Under the pieces are notes generated by a model. The model was given only the letters and a program-made list of their open reading frames with translations, ran no database searches and was not told the origin of the DNA. A stretch of DNA of 64,000 nucleotides from Siphonodentalium dalli (Eukaryota > Mollusca > Scaphopoda > Gadilida > Siphonodentaliidae): assembly GCA_032622095.1 (NCBI GenBank), contig CP136064.1:170758310-170822309 (forward strand), in the 5' to 3' direction. Numbering within the stretch: the stretch's first letter is position 1; each line of letters opens with the position of its first letter. A program made the translations under genes and the position numbers. Positions 21,838 through 33,227 of the stretch are shown here, in pieces.

Positions 21838-23743
21838 ATTAGCTCAACTTTACTTCGCTATTGCCATGGCTTGGTATCTGTCGTCTGTGTGGAGACGCCC
21901 GTCAACAATTTCCATTAGCATGGGCTACAGATCGTACCTTTGGTCGGATCATTATTAGCTCAACATACTTTGTAAGTTTGAGCTATTGCCATGGGTTGGC
22001 GTCCGTCATCCGTGTGTCGTCAACAATTTCCTTTGGCGCGGGCTACAGGTCACATCTTTGGTATGATCTTTATGAAATTGTCATGAATGTTGACATTGAC
22101 ATGTAGATGGGAACGAGTCATTTTGGGGTCATTCGGCCAAAAAACATGGCTGCTGGTGGCCATCTTGGATTTCAAAATTAAATCCATTGGTGCGGGCTAC
22201 AGGCCGTAATGTTTGTGTGATCATCATAAAATTTGTCAAGAATGTTGACATTTACATGTAGATGGGAACGAGTCATTTTAGGATCATTCGGCCAAAAATC
22301 ATGGCCGCTGGTAGCCATCTTGGATTTTACTCTTTGCATCACTAAATCCTTTGACACATCCTACAGACCACATCTCTGATCCGATCATCATATGGATCAT
22401 CGGTGTGACCTCTAGATGGGAACGAGTCATTTTTGGGTCATTTGGCCTAAAAACATGGTCGCTGTCAGCCATCTTGGATTTTACTCTTTGCATCACTAAA
22501 TACTTTCGCGCGGGCTACAGGTTGTATCTTTGGTCGGATCTTTATGAAATTTGTCATGAATGTTGACATTGACATGTAGATGGGAACGAGTCATTTTGGG
22601 GTCATTTGGCCAAAAAACATGGACGCTGGTGGCCATCTTGGATTTCAAATTTGAACCCATTGGCGCGGGCTACAGGCCGTACTGTTTGTCTGATCATCAT
22701 AAAATTTGTCATGAATGTTGACATTTTAGGATGAATCGGCCAAAAAACATGGCCGCTGGTGGCCATCTTGGATTTTACTCTTTGCATCACTAAATACTTT
22801 GACACACCCTACGTACCACATCCCTGATCTGATCATCACCAAACTTCATATGGATCATCGGGGTGACCTCTTGATGGGCACGAGTCATTTTGGGGTCATT
22901 TGGCAAAAATATATGTGCCACCAATGGCCATTTTGGATTTTACTCTTTGTATGACTAAATATTTCTACAAAACCCATTAGCATGGGTTATAGACTGATCT
23001 GTTTGTTTGATCTTCATGAAATTTGTCATGGATGTTGACATTGACATGTAGATGGAACGAATCATTTTGGGGTCATTCGGCAAAAAAACATGGCAACCGG
23101 TGGCCATTTTAGAATTTATTCTTTGCATCACTAAATCCTTTGGCACACCCTACAGACCAGATCCCTGATCCGATCATTATGAAACTTGTCAACCATTAAA
23201 TTATTCCCCTACCTAAGTTGAGCTACAGTGTCATTGACACTTTCATTAAATTTGTCATGGCTGTTGACATTGTAGATGGCAATGAGTCATTTTAGGGTCA
23301 TTTGGCAAAAAAACATGGCCACCAGTGGCCATCTTGGATTTCAAAATTCAATCCATTAGCACGGGCTACAGGCCGTACTGTTTGTCTGATCATCATGAAA
23401 TTTGTCATGAATGTTATTTCTGACATGTAGATTGGAGCGAGTCATTTTGGGGTCATTCGGCCAAAAAACATGGCCACCAGCAGCCATCTTTACTCTTTGC
23501 ATGACTAAATCCTTTGGCACAGGCTTCAGGTCATACCTTTGGTCGGATCATTATGAAATTTGTCAAGGCTGATGATATTAATATGTAGATGGGAACGAGT
23601 AATTTTGGGGTAATTCGGCAAAAAACATGGTTGCCAGCAGGCATCTTGGATTTCAAAATTCAATTCATCATTCCATTCATTCCTCACCACAAAAATTTAA
23701 CTTCTTCGCAAAGTTGAGCTACAGTGTCATGGACACTTTCATT
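21838..23743 (+). mobile_element. Helentron-like element 2, split by element 3
   Basis: It begins ATTAGCTCAACTTTACTTCG directly at the end of element 1 and stops within a monomer at 21954. It resumes at 23248 (AAATTTGTCATGGCTG) and ends with CAGTGTCATGGACACT and TTTCATT at 23743. This is a head-to-tail join with element 1. Confidence 0.7.
21955..23247 (+). mobile_element. Helentron-like element 3, nested in element 2
   Basis: It starts TTAGCTCAACATACTTTGTA and ends AAGTTGAGCTACAGTGTCAT plus TGACACTTTCATT. It lies within a satellite monomer of element 2: GGTCGGATCATTA on the left, AAATTTGTCATGG on the right. Its monomers differ from those of element 1 (GCTGGTGGCCATCTTGG, CTTTGACACACCCTAC). 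Confidence 0.75.
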
Positions 23744-23892
23744 GATTATCCATGTAAAAATAAGAGCAAGAATATATAGCTACCAAGATATGGAATATAA
23801 TTATGCTTATAAACTAGAAATACACAGAGCTATAGTAAGTCAGTAGTCACTCACTTCTGCCATGAAATGTCCCCATTTACTCTCCCATAATG

Positions 23893-24088
23893 TATAAGCG
23901 AGATCACTGAGTCGCTACCATATTGGATCCATCCAGCCCCATTCCGCGCGCATTCAGGAAATCATGAATATTCAAAACTCCATATATGGAATGCTACTCC
24001 AGAACTTTGACCTGTAGCACTTAAACCGCGGAATGGGGGGTGGATGGATCCAATATGGTCAACGGTAGCCACTCAGTGATATCGCTTA
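23893..24088. mobile_element. Fold-back MITE, 'ATATTGGATCCA' family
   Basis: GCGAGATCACTGAGTCGCTA and CCATATTGGATCCATCCA are inverted at the right (TGGATGGATCCAATATGG, TAGCCACTCAGTGATATCGC). The middle has GAATGCTACTCCAGAACTTT, also found at 38.3 kb. Confidence 0.75.
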
Positions 24089-24271
24089 TTGCATGACGCT
24101 CAATGCAAAATGTATGCCACCTAGAGTTCTCCCTTCCATTCAACAAGAGGGTTCTGTTCTGTTTGACTTAAAAGTAGTACAGACTGCCCAAATACAATTG
24201 GCACTATGACAATTAAAAATAAATTCATGTTAAAATTATCTACCGACTAAACCTCGAAATATCTAGATCTG
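24089..24271. other. No recognised gene
   Basis: Spacer between MITEs. Confidence 0.3.
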
Positions 24272-24400
24272 TATAGTAATGCCCTAAGTAACCGAGAGCT
24301 TTCCGATGATTGGCAACAAGCCATATTTCCGACTAAATCCTGAAAAGTTACCCATAATTCTGCTGTGGTTAAGGAGTCGATTACTTAGGGCGTTACTGTA
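24272..24400. mobile_element. TA-flanked palindromic MITE, copy 8, 5' arm deleted
   Basis: TATAGTAATGCCCTAAGTAA then jumps to GAGAGCTTTCCG. The 3' arm is complete and ends CTTAGGGCGTTACTGTA. Confidence 0.8.
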
Positions 24401-24529
24401 TTTACTTCCCAGAAGAAAAAAATTTCATCAAAATACTGTAATTCATTATTGACATTTTCCAAACAAGAGTAATGTAATTTAAATTTGGACTGTGTACATG
24501 TTGTGGGGGTTTAATCATTACACAGCTCT

Positions 24530-24910
24530 CTGTGCTTGTATGGACGGTGCAGGAAAGACATGGTCGTGCGAAAGAGAAAGCATCACTCCTCGTCCATCTG
24601 CCCATCCGTCCGTCTGTCCGTCAACATCTACAGAACCGCAAGTCAGAATAGCGTCATATTTGGTGATTAGGATTCAAAATTGTTCAAATGGGGCCGCCAG
24701 GTCAAATATGGGTGGAATCAGGTACATAACTCTTTCCTTTTACAGTATTTCTTAAAGATGCATAATCCGATTAAGCACCACTCAATTACTATTTATTTTG
24801 ATTCGGGGGTAAGAAATATTCAATTCGAGTCGAGGAACCCACCTGCATGTTATCATATCCGCTCCCTGTTTCCATTTGGCAATGCTCCGGAATAACATAA
24901 TTTTTATTGC
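24530..24910. repeat. Two repeat fragments
   Basis: 24565-24730 carries the CATCACTCCTCGTCCATCTG, CCGTCCGTCTGTCCGTC and TTCAAATGGGGCC.CCAGGTCAAAT parts also seen at 29145-29500. 24770-24850 carries CACTCAATTACTATTT and TTCGAGTCGAGGAACCCACC of the 33.2-kb fold-back family. Confidence 0.55.
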
Positions 24911-24926
24911 TGGAAGGGTCTGACTG

Positions 24927-25160
24927 CAGAGATGTGGCTAGAGGGTATCTGTTGGGGGTGAGGTGGGTTTTAATTTTTTCAACTGCACCCTCTTCCTTGA
25001 ACCAGACCAAACTTGCATGTTTCCCCAATTTCATTTGCACACCCCTTGGGTTCTGATCAATTGTGTCAGGAATGAAATGCTGTTGAACATCTTGACCAAA
25101 GTTGGTGGGTCAGACCCCCCCCCCCCCCCCCCCCCCCCCACCAATGTCGCCACGTCCCTG
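24927..25160. mobile_element. hAT-like MITE with 7/8 matching target duplication
   Basis: The termini are CAGAGATGTGGCTAGAGG and CGCCACGTCCCTG. The flanks are TCTGACTG and ACTGACTG, a near-perfect 8-base direct repeat as hAT elements make. The middle has a ~20-base C run. A related element is at 40293-41074. Confidence 0.65.
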
Positions 25161-26377
25161 ACTGACTGTTGCATATAGTCTTCTGAGTCTTTACAGTCAG
25201 GTGTGTGACTTCACAGTCATTGACTGTCTTGTTCTAATAATTACGACTGCAGTGAGCGTGAATCGGACCACAATAGAGAGCGGTGATACAATCTGCACAT
25301 TTGTTTGGTTGTAGCTTGTTACTACATGAGTGAACCACAATACCAATCGCATCTTAAACATCTACAACTCAACTGCTGAAGTGACATGTTCTAGTCAGAA
25401 ATTGTTATACATGTACTTGAGTGGAATATTATCCAAAGTCATAATGTTGCTGGATTGATTGAAAACACTCATATTTTTTATATATAATTAACATGAGTAG
25501 TGGCCTTCGTGATACCTAATGCACATGCTTGTACAGCTGAAGCAGTGGCTAATTATGTTTTCTGGTTATTGGTGTATTTGGCTGGTGCTGATAAGGGGTG
25601 TATTGTAACTTTAGTATGGACATTATCATGACAATGGAGCCTAAAAAAAATCATTTTGCGCAGTAACAATATATAAAACTTTTAAACCATGTCATTTTTG
25701 GGCAAAATTTCAACAAAATGAGCTCATCAGAGGTTGTTTGAGATATATTTTAGGATGACCAGAGGTTGAATTAATGTTGTTTGAGTTTGTTTTATTTAAG
25801 GTATACATGTAGCGCCATACCCTCAATAAAACACATTCAAACTACATTCATTTCTTATATTTATATAGCCTTTTCCTTACTAATTTCTTCAAACTCAACT
25901 GAATTTGTTTATATAAAATATATCTGCAGTTTGGATTTTATAACATGCCCAATGTAAGTTAACTCAATATTATGCCTGTGAATTATCGATTAGCGGACTT
26001 AAAAATATGCAGTTGACCAATCACTGAACAGGATTTAGTGTACCACACACTGGTTATGTAAATAATAAATAAATAAATAATTACGTAGACTGTTTTTTTT
26101 TTCGAACATGCTGATCAACGACTGGGTGTGTGATAGATTTGCAGAAGTTGAAAGTAATGGCTAATGGTCTCAAGCCAGAATTGTGGAACATATAGAAATC
26201 GAATACCTGCAACTACTGAAGGCAACGTTAGCTTGAGACTTGAATTGTTTGTCAATGAAGAATAGTCCCATGAGTGACACTGAGAGATTGGTCCACGGAA
26301 ACAGGAAATAGCAACATACATGTGTAAAGGTATGAAGTAATACACTAAGAGCACCCTAATATAGGACATCCTATACA
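25161..26377. other. Intron sequence with two dispersed repeats
   Basis: 25185-25232 (GACTTCACAGTCATTGACTG) recurs at 30795-30852. 25798-26005 (TATATTTATATAG..TTTTC, ATCTGCAGTTTGGATTTTAT, CAATATTATGCCT) recurs diverged at 27598-27795. No gene was recognised. Confidence 0.45.
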
Positions 26378-26594
26378 TACAGTAATGCTCTAAGTAATCG
26401 ACTTCTTAACCACAGCAGAATTATGGGTAACTTTTCAGGATTTAGTCGGAAATATGGCTTGTTGCCATTCATCGGAAAGCTCTCGGGGAGAGCTTTCCAA
26501 TGAATGGCGACAAGCCATATTTCCGACTAAATCCTGAAAAGTTACCCATAATTCTGCTGTGGTTAAGAAGTCGATTACTTAGAGCATTACTGTA
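26378..26594. mobile_element. TA-flanked palindromic MITE, copy 9, full length
   Basis: The arms are near-identical and the changes are symmetrical (GCTCTAAG / CTTAGAGC; CTTCTTAACC / GGTTAAGAAG). It ends about 145 bases upstream of exon D. Confidence 0.9.
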
Positions 26595-26738
26595 TCTGGT
26601 TGATGGAACTGTGAAGACCCCCGATCATCCCTCCATATTGGTATATATCTGATAATTTTGATAGGTGTAAAATTGCCGCAGTGTTGGTTGAGCATTTCCA
26701 TTACTCTAACCTATACCTAATTTCCTCTGACATTCCAG

Positions 26739-26993
26739 GGAGCGTTCGTTCGACAGAAATTCCATCACATTCAAGGAAAGCATCAATTGACATGTCAGCT
26801 GTGTAATGGTGTGTTCCATTCGACGAGCTATCTACTGGAGCACATGCGGGCGAGGCACAACACGGAACCAGAACGCAGACACACCTGTAACATATGCCAC
26901 AAGACCTTCAGTTTCCGCACCAATTTGACAAGGCACATGCGACGTAACCATCACATCAGTGTTCAAGGTTTTGCAATGTCGACCGATGACTGA
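26739..26993 (+). CDS. Zinc-finger terminal exon D (two C2H2 fingers)
   Basis: The acceptor TGACATTCCAG ends at 26738. The exon is open from its first base (GGA GCG) in the same phase as the other exons. It encodes 84 residues and a TGA stop. The 18-residue lead is basic and polar. Finger 1 has Cys19, Cys22, His35 and His40, and finger 2 has Cys50, Cys53, His66 and His71, both C-x2-C-x12-H-x4-H. The linker is NTEPERRHT. The two-finger layout with H-x4-H spacing is the classic lola-type pair and differs from exons A-C. Helix residues (STSYLLEH, FRTNLTRH) differ between the fingers and from the other exons, so this isoform should recognise a different DNA sequence. Confidence 0.85.
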   Translation, partial: GAFVRQKFHHIQGKHQLTCQLCNGVFHSTSYLLEHMRARHNTEPERRHTCNICHKTFSFRTNLTRHMRRNHHISVQGFAMSTDD

Positions 26994-27277
26994 GAGCTCT
27001 GTGATGACTTTATGGAAGTTACGGCTGATTTGTCTCTTGTTTTAGCGGCACAATGTGATGACTATTACAGTGCATAGTAATGTTATATGTATGTAGATAA
27101 GATATTTTAAATGTTTACAATGGAGAGTTCTTTCTGGGGCACAAACATAAGCCAATGAATGTTTTTTTTCCCGAGAAAACGGCATTGAGCCATTTCATTA
27201 GGACAGCACGTACTGGTACGGCTTGTGATCAAGTGTTATGAACTTAATTCAAGATCATAATTTAGATTAGTTTAATA

Positions 27278-27494
27278 TACAGTAATGACCTATATAATCG
27301 ACTCCTTAACCACAGCAGAGTTATGGGTACCTTTTTAGGATTTAGTCGGAAATATGGCTTGTTGCCATTCATCGGAAAGCTCTCCCCTAGAGTTTTCCGA
27401 TGAATGACAACAAGCCATATTTCCGACTAAATCCTGAAAAGTTACCCATAATTCTGCTGTGGTTAAGGAGTCGATTAATTAGGGCGCTACTGTA
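27278..27494. mobile_element. TA-flanked palindromic MITE, copy 10, full length
   Basis: TACAGTAATGACC to GGGCGCTACTGTA, centre CTCTCCCCTAGAG. It lies about 285 bases behind exon D. Confidence 0.88.
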
Positions 27495-27597
27495 TGGCTG
27501 GTGGTCCATTCCTCATTTTCATTGTGACGACAATGGTCAAGTTGGTTAGTTTTCTCAATTATTTAAGAAATTCATGTAGTTTGAATGTGTTTTTAAG

Positions 27598-27795
27598 TGT
27601 ACATGTATAGCGCGGTGGCTGTTGGACACATTGCGTGATCCGCTATCCTATATTTATATAGGTTTTTCTTTATTAATTGCTATTAATTTCTGAATTTTCT
27701 AACAATCTGTCTGCAGCTTGCAGCTTGGATATTACATAATGCAGCACTGCAATTTACCCCAATATTCTACCTATTAATTAACGATCTACAATTTA
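27598..27795. repeat. Diverged copy of the 25.8-kb repeat
   Basis: GTACATGTATAGCGC, TATATTTATATAGGTTTTTC and ATCTGTCTGCAGCTTG line up with 25798-26005. Confidence 0.55.
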
Positions 27796-28190
27796 TAGCT
27801 CAACTTTACTATGTAAAGTTTGAGCTATTGCCATGGGTTGGCATCCGTCGTCTGTCTGTGTGACTAGCCGTGCGTCTGTCCATCAACAATTTCCTTTCGC
27901 TCACCATACAGGACGCATCCCTCATCCAATCATCATGAAACTTACGGATCTTTGGGGTGAACTCTAGATGGGAGCCATTTTGGATTTCAAATTTGAATCC
28001 ATCGGCACACAAATTAACATTTTATTAATGGAGAAATGTTTTGAAAATTTACAGGCATGTTTAGGATCACCTCCAGATGGGAGCCATCAAATTTTAGTGA
28101 TATTTGATGAAAAACATGGCTGCGAATATTTTCTGATGTCTCTTATGCCAATGTGCAGATAATCTGATAAAGAAAGCTATGGTATCTAAT
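27796..28190 (+). mobile_element. Helentron-like element, 5' part with diverged monomers
   Basis: A clear 5' end TATAGCTCAACTTTACTATG with hairpin GTAAAGTTTGAGCTATTGCC, then two old monomers (CTCTAGATGGGAGCCATTTTGG). The 3' hairpin end was not found. Confidence 0.6.
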
Positions 28191-28730
28191 TTAAAATAAA
28201 GATTAAACAATACACATCACATGATATTAACAGTAGACTTGAACATCTTTGCTGCCTTGCACAGCTGAAGATATTACTCTACAGATGGTCTGAGGTCATT
28301 ATAAATGGTATTGGTTTAATAGAGATGCCAGCTTTCAACATAAACAATTCCTGTGATTTGTTGACAGCTCTGCTATATAATTGATATTAATGGGTCAGCA
28401 GTGAGGTGGCTTATCTTGATCTATATTGTTGGTAGAATTTGATACATTATCATTGTAAACTTAAATTTGACTCTCTTAACCCAAGTATTCCATGTCCAGG
28501 TCACCTTTCACATTTAACACAAGGCTGTGGGGGTGCAGCATTACAGATCCTGTACCAGTGCATTCTCTTATATAAATCCGAGTGACCCATAAATTCCAAT
28601 AATTTGTGTTATGTACATCTGTCTATAATAGTACATAACAGTATACTCTATAATTCAACACCAAAACTCTCATTTATGATTCCAGTCATAGTAATTTACT
28701 ATCGCCAAGGGATGGGTTAACATCTGCCGA
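28191..28730. other. Mostly unrecognised; one MITE scrap
   Basis: 28495-28580 keeps GGGTGCAGCATTACAGATCC and GTGCATTCTCTTATAT of the 'CATGACGGGAGC' family. Nothing else was recognised. Confidence 0.4.
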
Positions 28731-29010
28731 TCGTGTCGGCCGATCGTTTAGAACTTCGTTCAAAAACATGGCTGCCAGTGGCCAACTTGGATTTTACTCT
28801 TTGCATGACCAAATATTTTGACACATCCCTCATCCGATCTTCACCAAACTTCATATGGTTCTTTGTGGTAACCTCCAGATGGGAGCTATCCAATTTCTCC
28901 GAAATTCATCAAATAACATGGCTGCCAGCAGCCATCTTGAAGTTCACATTTGAATCCATCGCAATGCCCTGCAGCTCACATTTATTGGAGAAATGTTTGA
29001 AAAGAAAATA
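28731..29010. repeat. Diverged satellite monomers of the Helentron-like family
   Basis: AAAACATGGCTGCCAGTGGC, TTTTACTCTTTGCATGACCA and CCTCCAGATGGGAGCTATCC appear in the usual order for about 1.7 units. Confidence 0.6.
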
Positions 29011-29144
29011 ATTTCACTTTTCTTGATCATTCTATTGACTGCTCAGCATATAAATTATTAACAACTCCCAATCTACAGTTGATACTTTCATAAAGCATGT
29101 AGGAAAACAAGATGTGACATTGGTTCATGTTATGATGTGTTTTT

Positions 29145-29660
29145 AGCTCACCTGAGATGAAGTCTCCGGTGGAGCTATTGTCATCACTCCTCGTCCGTCC
29201 ATCCGTCCATCCGTCCATCAAGAATCGTCTTCTTCTCCAAAAGTGTAAGACCGAATGGGTTCATATTTGGTGTGGATTTTCCCTAGGTGACTCACATTCA
29301 GATTTGTTCAAATGAAGTCACCAGACCACAAACCTGTTCCTCCATAGTAATTCTTGGAACAACTTCTTCTTATGAACCATTGGACCAATTTAGCTTATAT
29401 TTGGTATGGAGGGTCCTTGGGTGACTGGTGTTCAGATTTGTTCAAATGGGGTCACTGGGTCAAATAGGGGGAGAGCCAGGGACATAACTCTTAAAAGAAA
29501 AAAAAACATTTTAATTTAAATCCTTGCTCAATTTAAAAAAAATTGAAAAAATTGAAAAAAAATTGAAAAATAATTTTAAATTGAAAACAAAAATAAAAAT
29601 AAAGTTTTTTTCAATTTTCTTTCATTTTTTTTAGACACACAACACCTTCAACCCCACCCA
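29145..29660 (+). repeat. TTAGCTCACCTGAG-type element start and AT-rich tract
   Basis: TTTTTAGCTCACCTGAG, GGTGGAGCTATTGTCATCAC, then a CCGTCCATCCGTCCATCC tract and GTTCAAATGGGGTCACTGGG. The start resembles, but is distinct from, the Helentron-like 5' ends. 29495-29625 is A/T low-complexity sequence. Confidence 0.5.
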
Positions 29661-30314
29661 ACCACCCCGACCACCACCTTCACCCCACACCGGATCCTTG
29701 CGTAGTTCACCCCATTAAAAGTCTTCTACAGCTTTAGTTATCTGACATGCCATGAACTGGCCTTACTTCTCACAGCTGTTTCTCGGGTCTATATAAAGTA
29801 ATTAACTTTTATCTCAATATCCCTATTTCTCCTGACTAAGAGAGAGAGAGAGGTGCATGAATGAAATTTTAACCCTATGTGTTTACAGCAATCTCAAATA
29901 AGAGAATGCACTGGGGTTCAAGGCCAAGGAAATATGTAGTCAGGCATCCAAATAAATCACACATGTCCTATTCTCGCAAGGGATGTACAGGGTTTTTTTT
30001 GGGGGGGGGGGGGTTCAGATTTATTCAATGAGATGTAATTTTTTCCAAAACCAATTACATGTACTAAAATAAAATCATTCTATGATTTCAGCAGTTTTCT
30101 ATTTCTCTGTGGGCATCTTCTGAGACACAGATGTTTCAATAGTAATTAATTAGTGTATTTTAATCATATTTTATGGCATAGATAAATTTGAGTATGAACT
30201 ACCTGTAGAATCAGTTTCTGATAACATACACTTTTCAGATTTAAAAAAATCTGCTGATGTTCCTTATTGTTCAAAGACAATGTTTTGTCTTCAAAAGGGG
30301 CAGACATTGCAGAT
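29661..30314. other. Low-complexity and fragmentary repeats
   Basis: Includes a C/A-rich stretch at 29635-29700, (GA)n at 29839-29853, a G run at 30000-30014, and at 30060-30185 a piece of the 7756-8238 MITE. No gene. Confidence 0.4.
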
Positions 30315-30717
30315 TTAACCCTTTACCCAACAGAAGGGCCCTGTGCCAATGCATTCTCTTATATATGCGAGTCGACCATAGGTCGCCTCGCATATATAAG
30401 AGAATGCATTGGCTTAACACATTAAAAATTATAAAATTGTTAAAGAATGTAAGAAAAAATGGTAAAAAGTGTTAAAAAAGATTTTTTTTAGGCCAATGCA
30501 TTCTCTTATATATGCGAGGCGACCTATGGTCGACTCGCATATATAAGAGAATGCATTGGCACAGGGCATAACTGTAACTATCACAATGTGGTCAAGGAGC
30601 CGGTTCCAATGATATCCATATTTGTATGGTTCTATTGAGACAGACCGAAGATATTTTAGGCTGTTGTCAGAAGCTTTATTTGGCCGGATTTGGCCGGTTT
30701 GTTGGGTAAAGGGTTAA
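30315..30717. mobile_element. TTAA fold-back MITE with two inner hairpins
   Basis: The ends are TTAACCCTTTACCCAACA and TGTTGGGTAAAGGGTTAA. Two long hairpins share GCCAATGCATTCTCTTATAT. It is related to, but distinct in termini from, the 'GAGTGCCAGG' family. Confidence 0.85.
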
Positions 30718-31137
30718 TACTCAGCACTCAAATATTTGCGCTAACTACATATTTTGAAGTAAATTTAGCAAGTACTGACTCTTGTAGTCTTCAGGGTCCC
30801 AGTCTTCTCAGTCTTTCCAGTCAGGTGAGCGACTCTACAGTCATTGACTGGTTTGTATTGGGATATGAAATGCATGACAGGCTATGTACATGTAAATATG
30901 ATTAGTTATAGACACATATATATACTCGGTTTACATTGGGGATAGATACTATACTGAGTGTCCCTTTGCGAAATGCTAGATGATTCAGTTTTAGAAATAA
31001 TTCATGATGGACTTTTGTGGCTGTTGAAGAGATGTAAGGCCACACAGAACCTCTTTTCAAAAAGAAATTCTAAAAATCTATAATATCAGCATAAAGTCCA
31101 AGCTGATTTTTGCATGCATGATTGGTATTAAATGCGC
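30718..31137. other. No recognised gene
   Basis: Contains the CAGTCATTGACTG repeat shared with 25.2 kb. Confidence 0.35.
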
Positions 31138-31614
31138 TTAAAGGTACTCAACCCGATAAAACTCCTCTCAATTACTATTTCAATGGCTTCGGGGGTCAAA
31201 AATATTTGATTCGAGTCGAGGAAGTCACCCATCAAAGCTCAGATTTGTTAGATATCGATTTTAGAAATCTATTATTTTTCATTATCGGGAATACTATCTG
31301 GCCCAGAACTCAGTCAAAATTACGTTAAAATTACCACTTGATTTTAGAGTTATTCATCCTTGTCTGTTTGAATAGATTTAGAGTACACATCCAGAGCAGA
31401 TTACGGCAGTTATTAGTACTGATCTCGAGAACATAACAAATTTGAAAAATCAATATCTAATAACTCTGAGCTTTGTTTGATGGGTTCCTCGACTCGAATC
31501 AAATATTTTTTACCCCCAAAGCCAAAGAAATAGTAATATAGGACCCTCTGATCGGATTGTTGTTGTTGGAATCTGTTGAGATGGGGACCCTCTTTACGGG
31601 TTGAGTACCTTTAA
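31138..31614. mobile_element. Fold-back element, 'AAGGTACTCAACCCGAT' family
   Basis: TTAAAGGTACTCAACCCGAT at the left and GGGTTGAGTACCTTTAA at the right. Inner arms share TTCGAGTCGAGGAA..CACCCATCAAA. About 477 bases; the right arm has an extra GTTGTTGTTGGAATCTG insert. Confidence 0.75.
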
Positions 31615-31785
31615 CATAATCATTTATCAATATTTTTTACAAAACGCTCTACCAGACCAGACACCCGGCGAGAGCACCCTCTATATGTAAAATCACCAAG
31701 AACATACTTTTTCCAACATATCCAACTATAATTACTATATGGAACAACTTACTGAACTTAGATAACGAATTTACATCATACCATA

Positions 31786-32001
31786 GAGTAAAGCTCTAAT
31801 AATCGACTCCTTAACCACAGCAGAATTATGGGTAACTTGTCAGGATTTAGTCGGAAATAGGGCTTGTTGCATGCATCGGAAAGCTCTCCTCGATGGAGAG
31901 CTTTCCGATGAATGGCAACAAGCCATATTTCCAACTAAATCCTGAAAAATTACCCACAATTCTGCTGTGGTTAAGGAGTCGATTATTTAGGGCATTACTT
32001 T
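31786..32001. mobile_element. TA-flanked palindromic MITE, copy 11
   Basis: The outer end is altered (GAGTAAAGCTCTAATAATC); the rest is a near-perfect palindrome ending GGGCATTACTTTA. It is the last copy seen; none was found in 32-64 kb. Confidence 0.82.
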
Positions 32002-32002
32002 A

Positions 32003-32215
32003 CTATAGGCACGCAGTCAAAAGGCTTTCCTATGGCGACTATATCTGTGCATTATATACCGCCCACCATATCGTATATTTATAGTTAAGGGGGTGATAGG
32101 GAGACAGTCAAGCTTGACTACGCCACCCCTCGAATATACGATATAATGTAACTAAAATATATTATGTACTAATATCATATATGTGTATATTGAAATAAAA
32201 TATCCTATCCTAATC
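32003..32215 (+). repeat. Probable LINE 3' end
   Basis: GGGTGATAGGGAGACAGTCA, CTTGACTACGCCACCCC, then AATAAAATATCCTATCCTAA, a short (ATCCT)n tail. No coding part. Confidence 0.45.
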
Positions 32216-32535
32216 TTAAGGCCTTCACATTTGTTTTACAGACATTTTCATGCACGTCCAACTGCGAAGTAATGCAATGACTCCCTAAATTTAATACATG
32301 CCCATGTAGTTGTGGTTCATGTTTGGAAAACTAAATGGGCCATAATTTATGCTGTCATGGGTCGTCGACTTATGTGCTATTTGCAGTATTCCAATAAAGT
32401 ACTGTTGTACTGTATTAATATATTCGTGCCCTTGACACCCACTTATTTGTATGGAGGACAAATAGGGTCATGGTTCTAATATAGTATTCTAATTCTTAAT
32501 TTTCTATTTTAATTTAAATTAAAAGATTCTAGTGT

Positions 32536-32790
32536 TGAAAGAGTCACCATGAATCAATCCTAAAAATCGCCACAGTGTTGAGCATTTTGCTTATTGCTCA
32601 CTCCTTACATGCCGTATATAAAAAAACGCTCGGCTCACACACAGTGTGTTTTGTGGATGGTATCGCATTCATATTATGGTTATACATATACTATACTATT
32701 AGTATATTCTTGAGGAAATTTTTGTAATTGTAATTTTTAATTGATAACCTATTATAACGAAGGCCATCTTTGCCTTTAAGGAAACCAATT
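32536..32790. repeat. Inverted copy of the 2.3-2.7 kb repeat
   Basis: CGCTCGGCTCACACACA, GTATATTCTTGAGGAAAT and AACCTATTATAACGAAGGCC match 2255-2700 on the other strand. Confidence 0.6.
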
Positions 32791-33227
32791 CATTCCTTTA
32801 GCATTAGATTGTTGTGTTACCTCTTTCTATGTGGTAAGACAATACACAGCCCTTAATTTGTGAGACAAACGACCGGGAACACATTACTTACTGTTAAGTA
32901 AACTGTTTTCTTGTTTTGAGAACAAATATTTTCAAAGTGTACTAAAAAATTCTTACCACTTACTTTACATAAGAAATGAACTTTTCTAAACGTTAGAGAT
33001 TGCAAGAAACACATTTTCTTATATTTCTAGAAATATTAGAATGTTTCTTTTTATATTCTTTTGTCTAAAGAGGATGAAACTGTCTTTCTTAACATTAAAA
33101 ATAATTTCTAGCTTTAAGAATTATATATATTTTTTTTAGAAATTACTAAGAAAAATATTCAAAATTTCTATAAGAAAATTTGTTGCAAGAAAATTTCTAA
33201 GTATTCTCGCAAGATACTATTTCTTGT
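32791..33227. other. AT-rich stretch with repeated TTTCTAAGAAA-like words
   Basis: 32990-33225 carries many AGAAATTTCTA / TTTCTTA words on both strands. No gene. Confidence 0.45.

Noticed and set aside
18521-23146. Many 60-80 codon frames in the satellite arrays
   Set aside because: The same peptide recurs with each monomer, and frames break at random between monomers.
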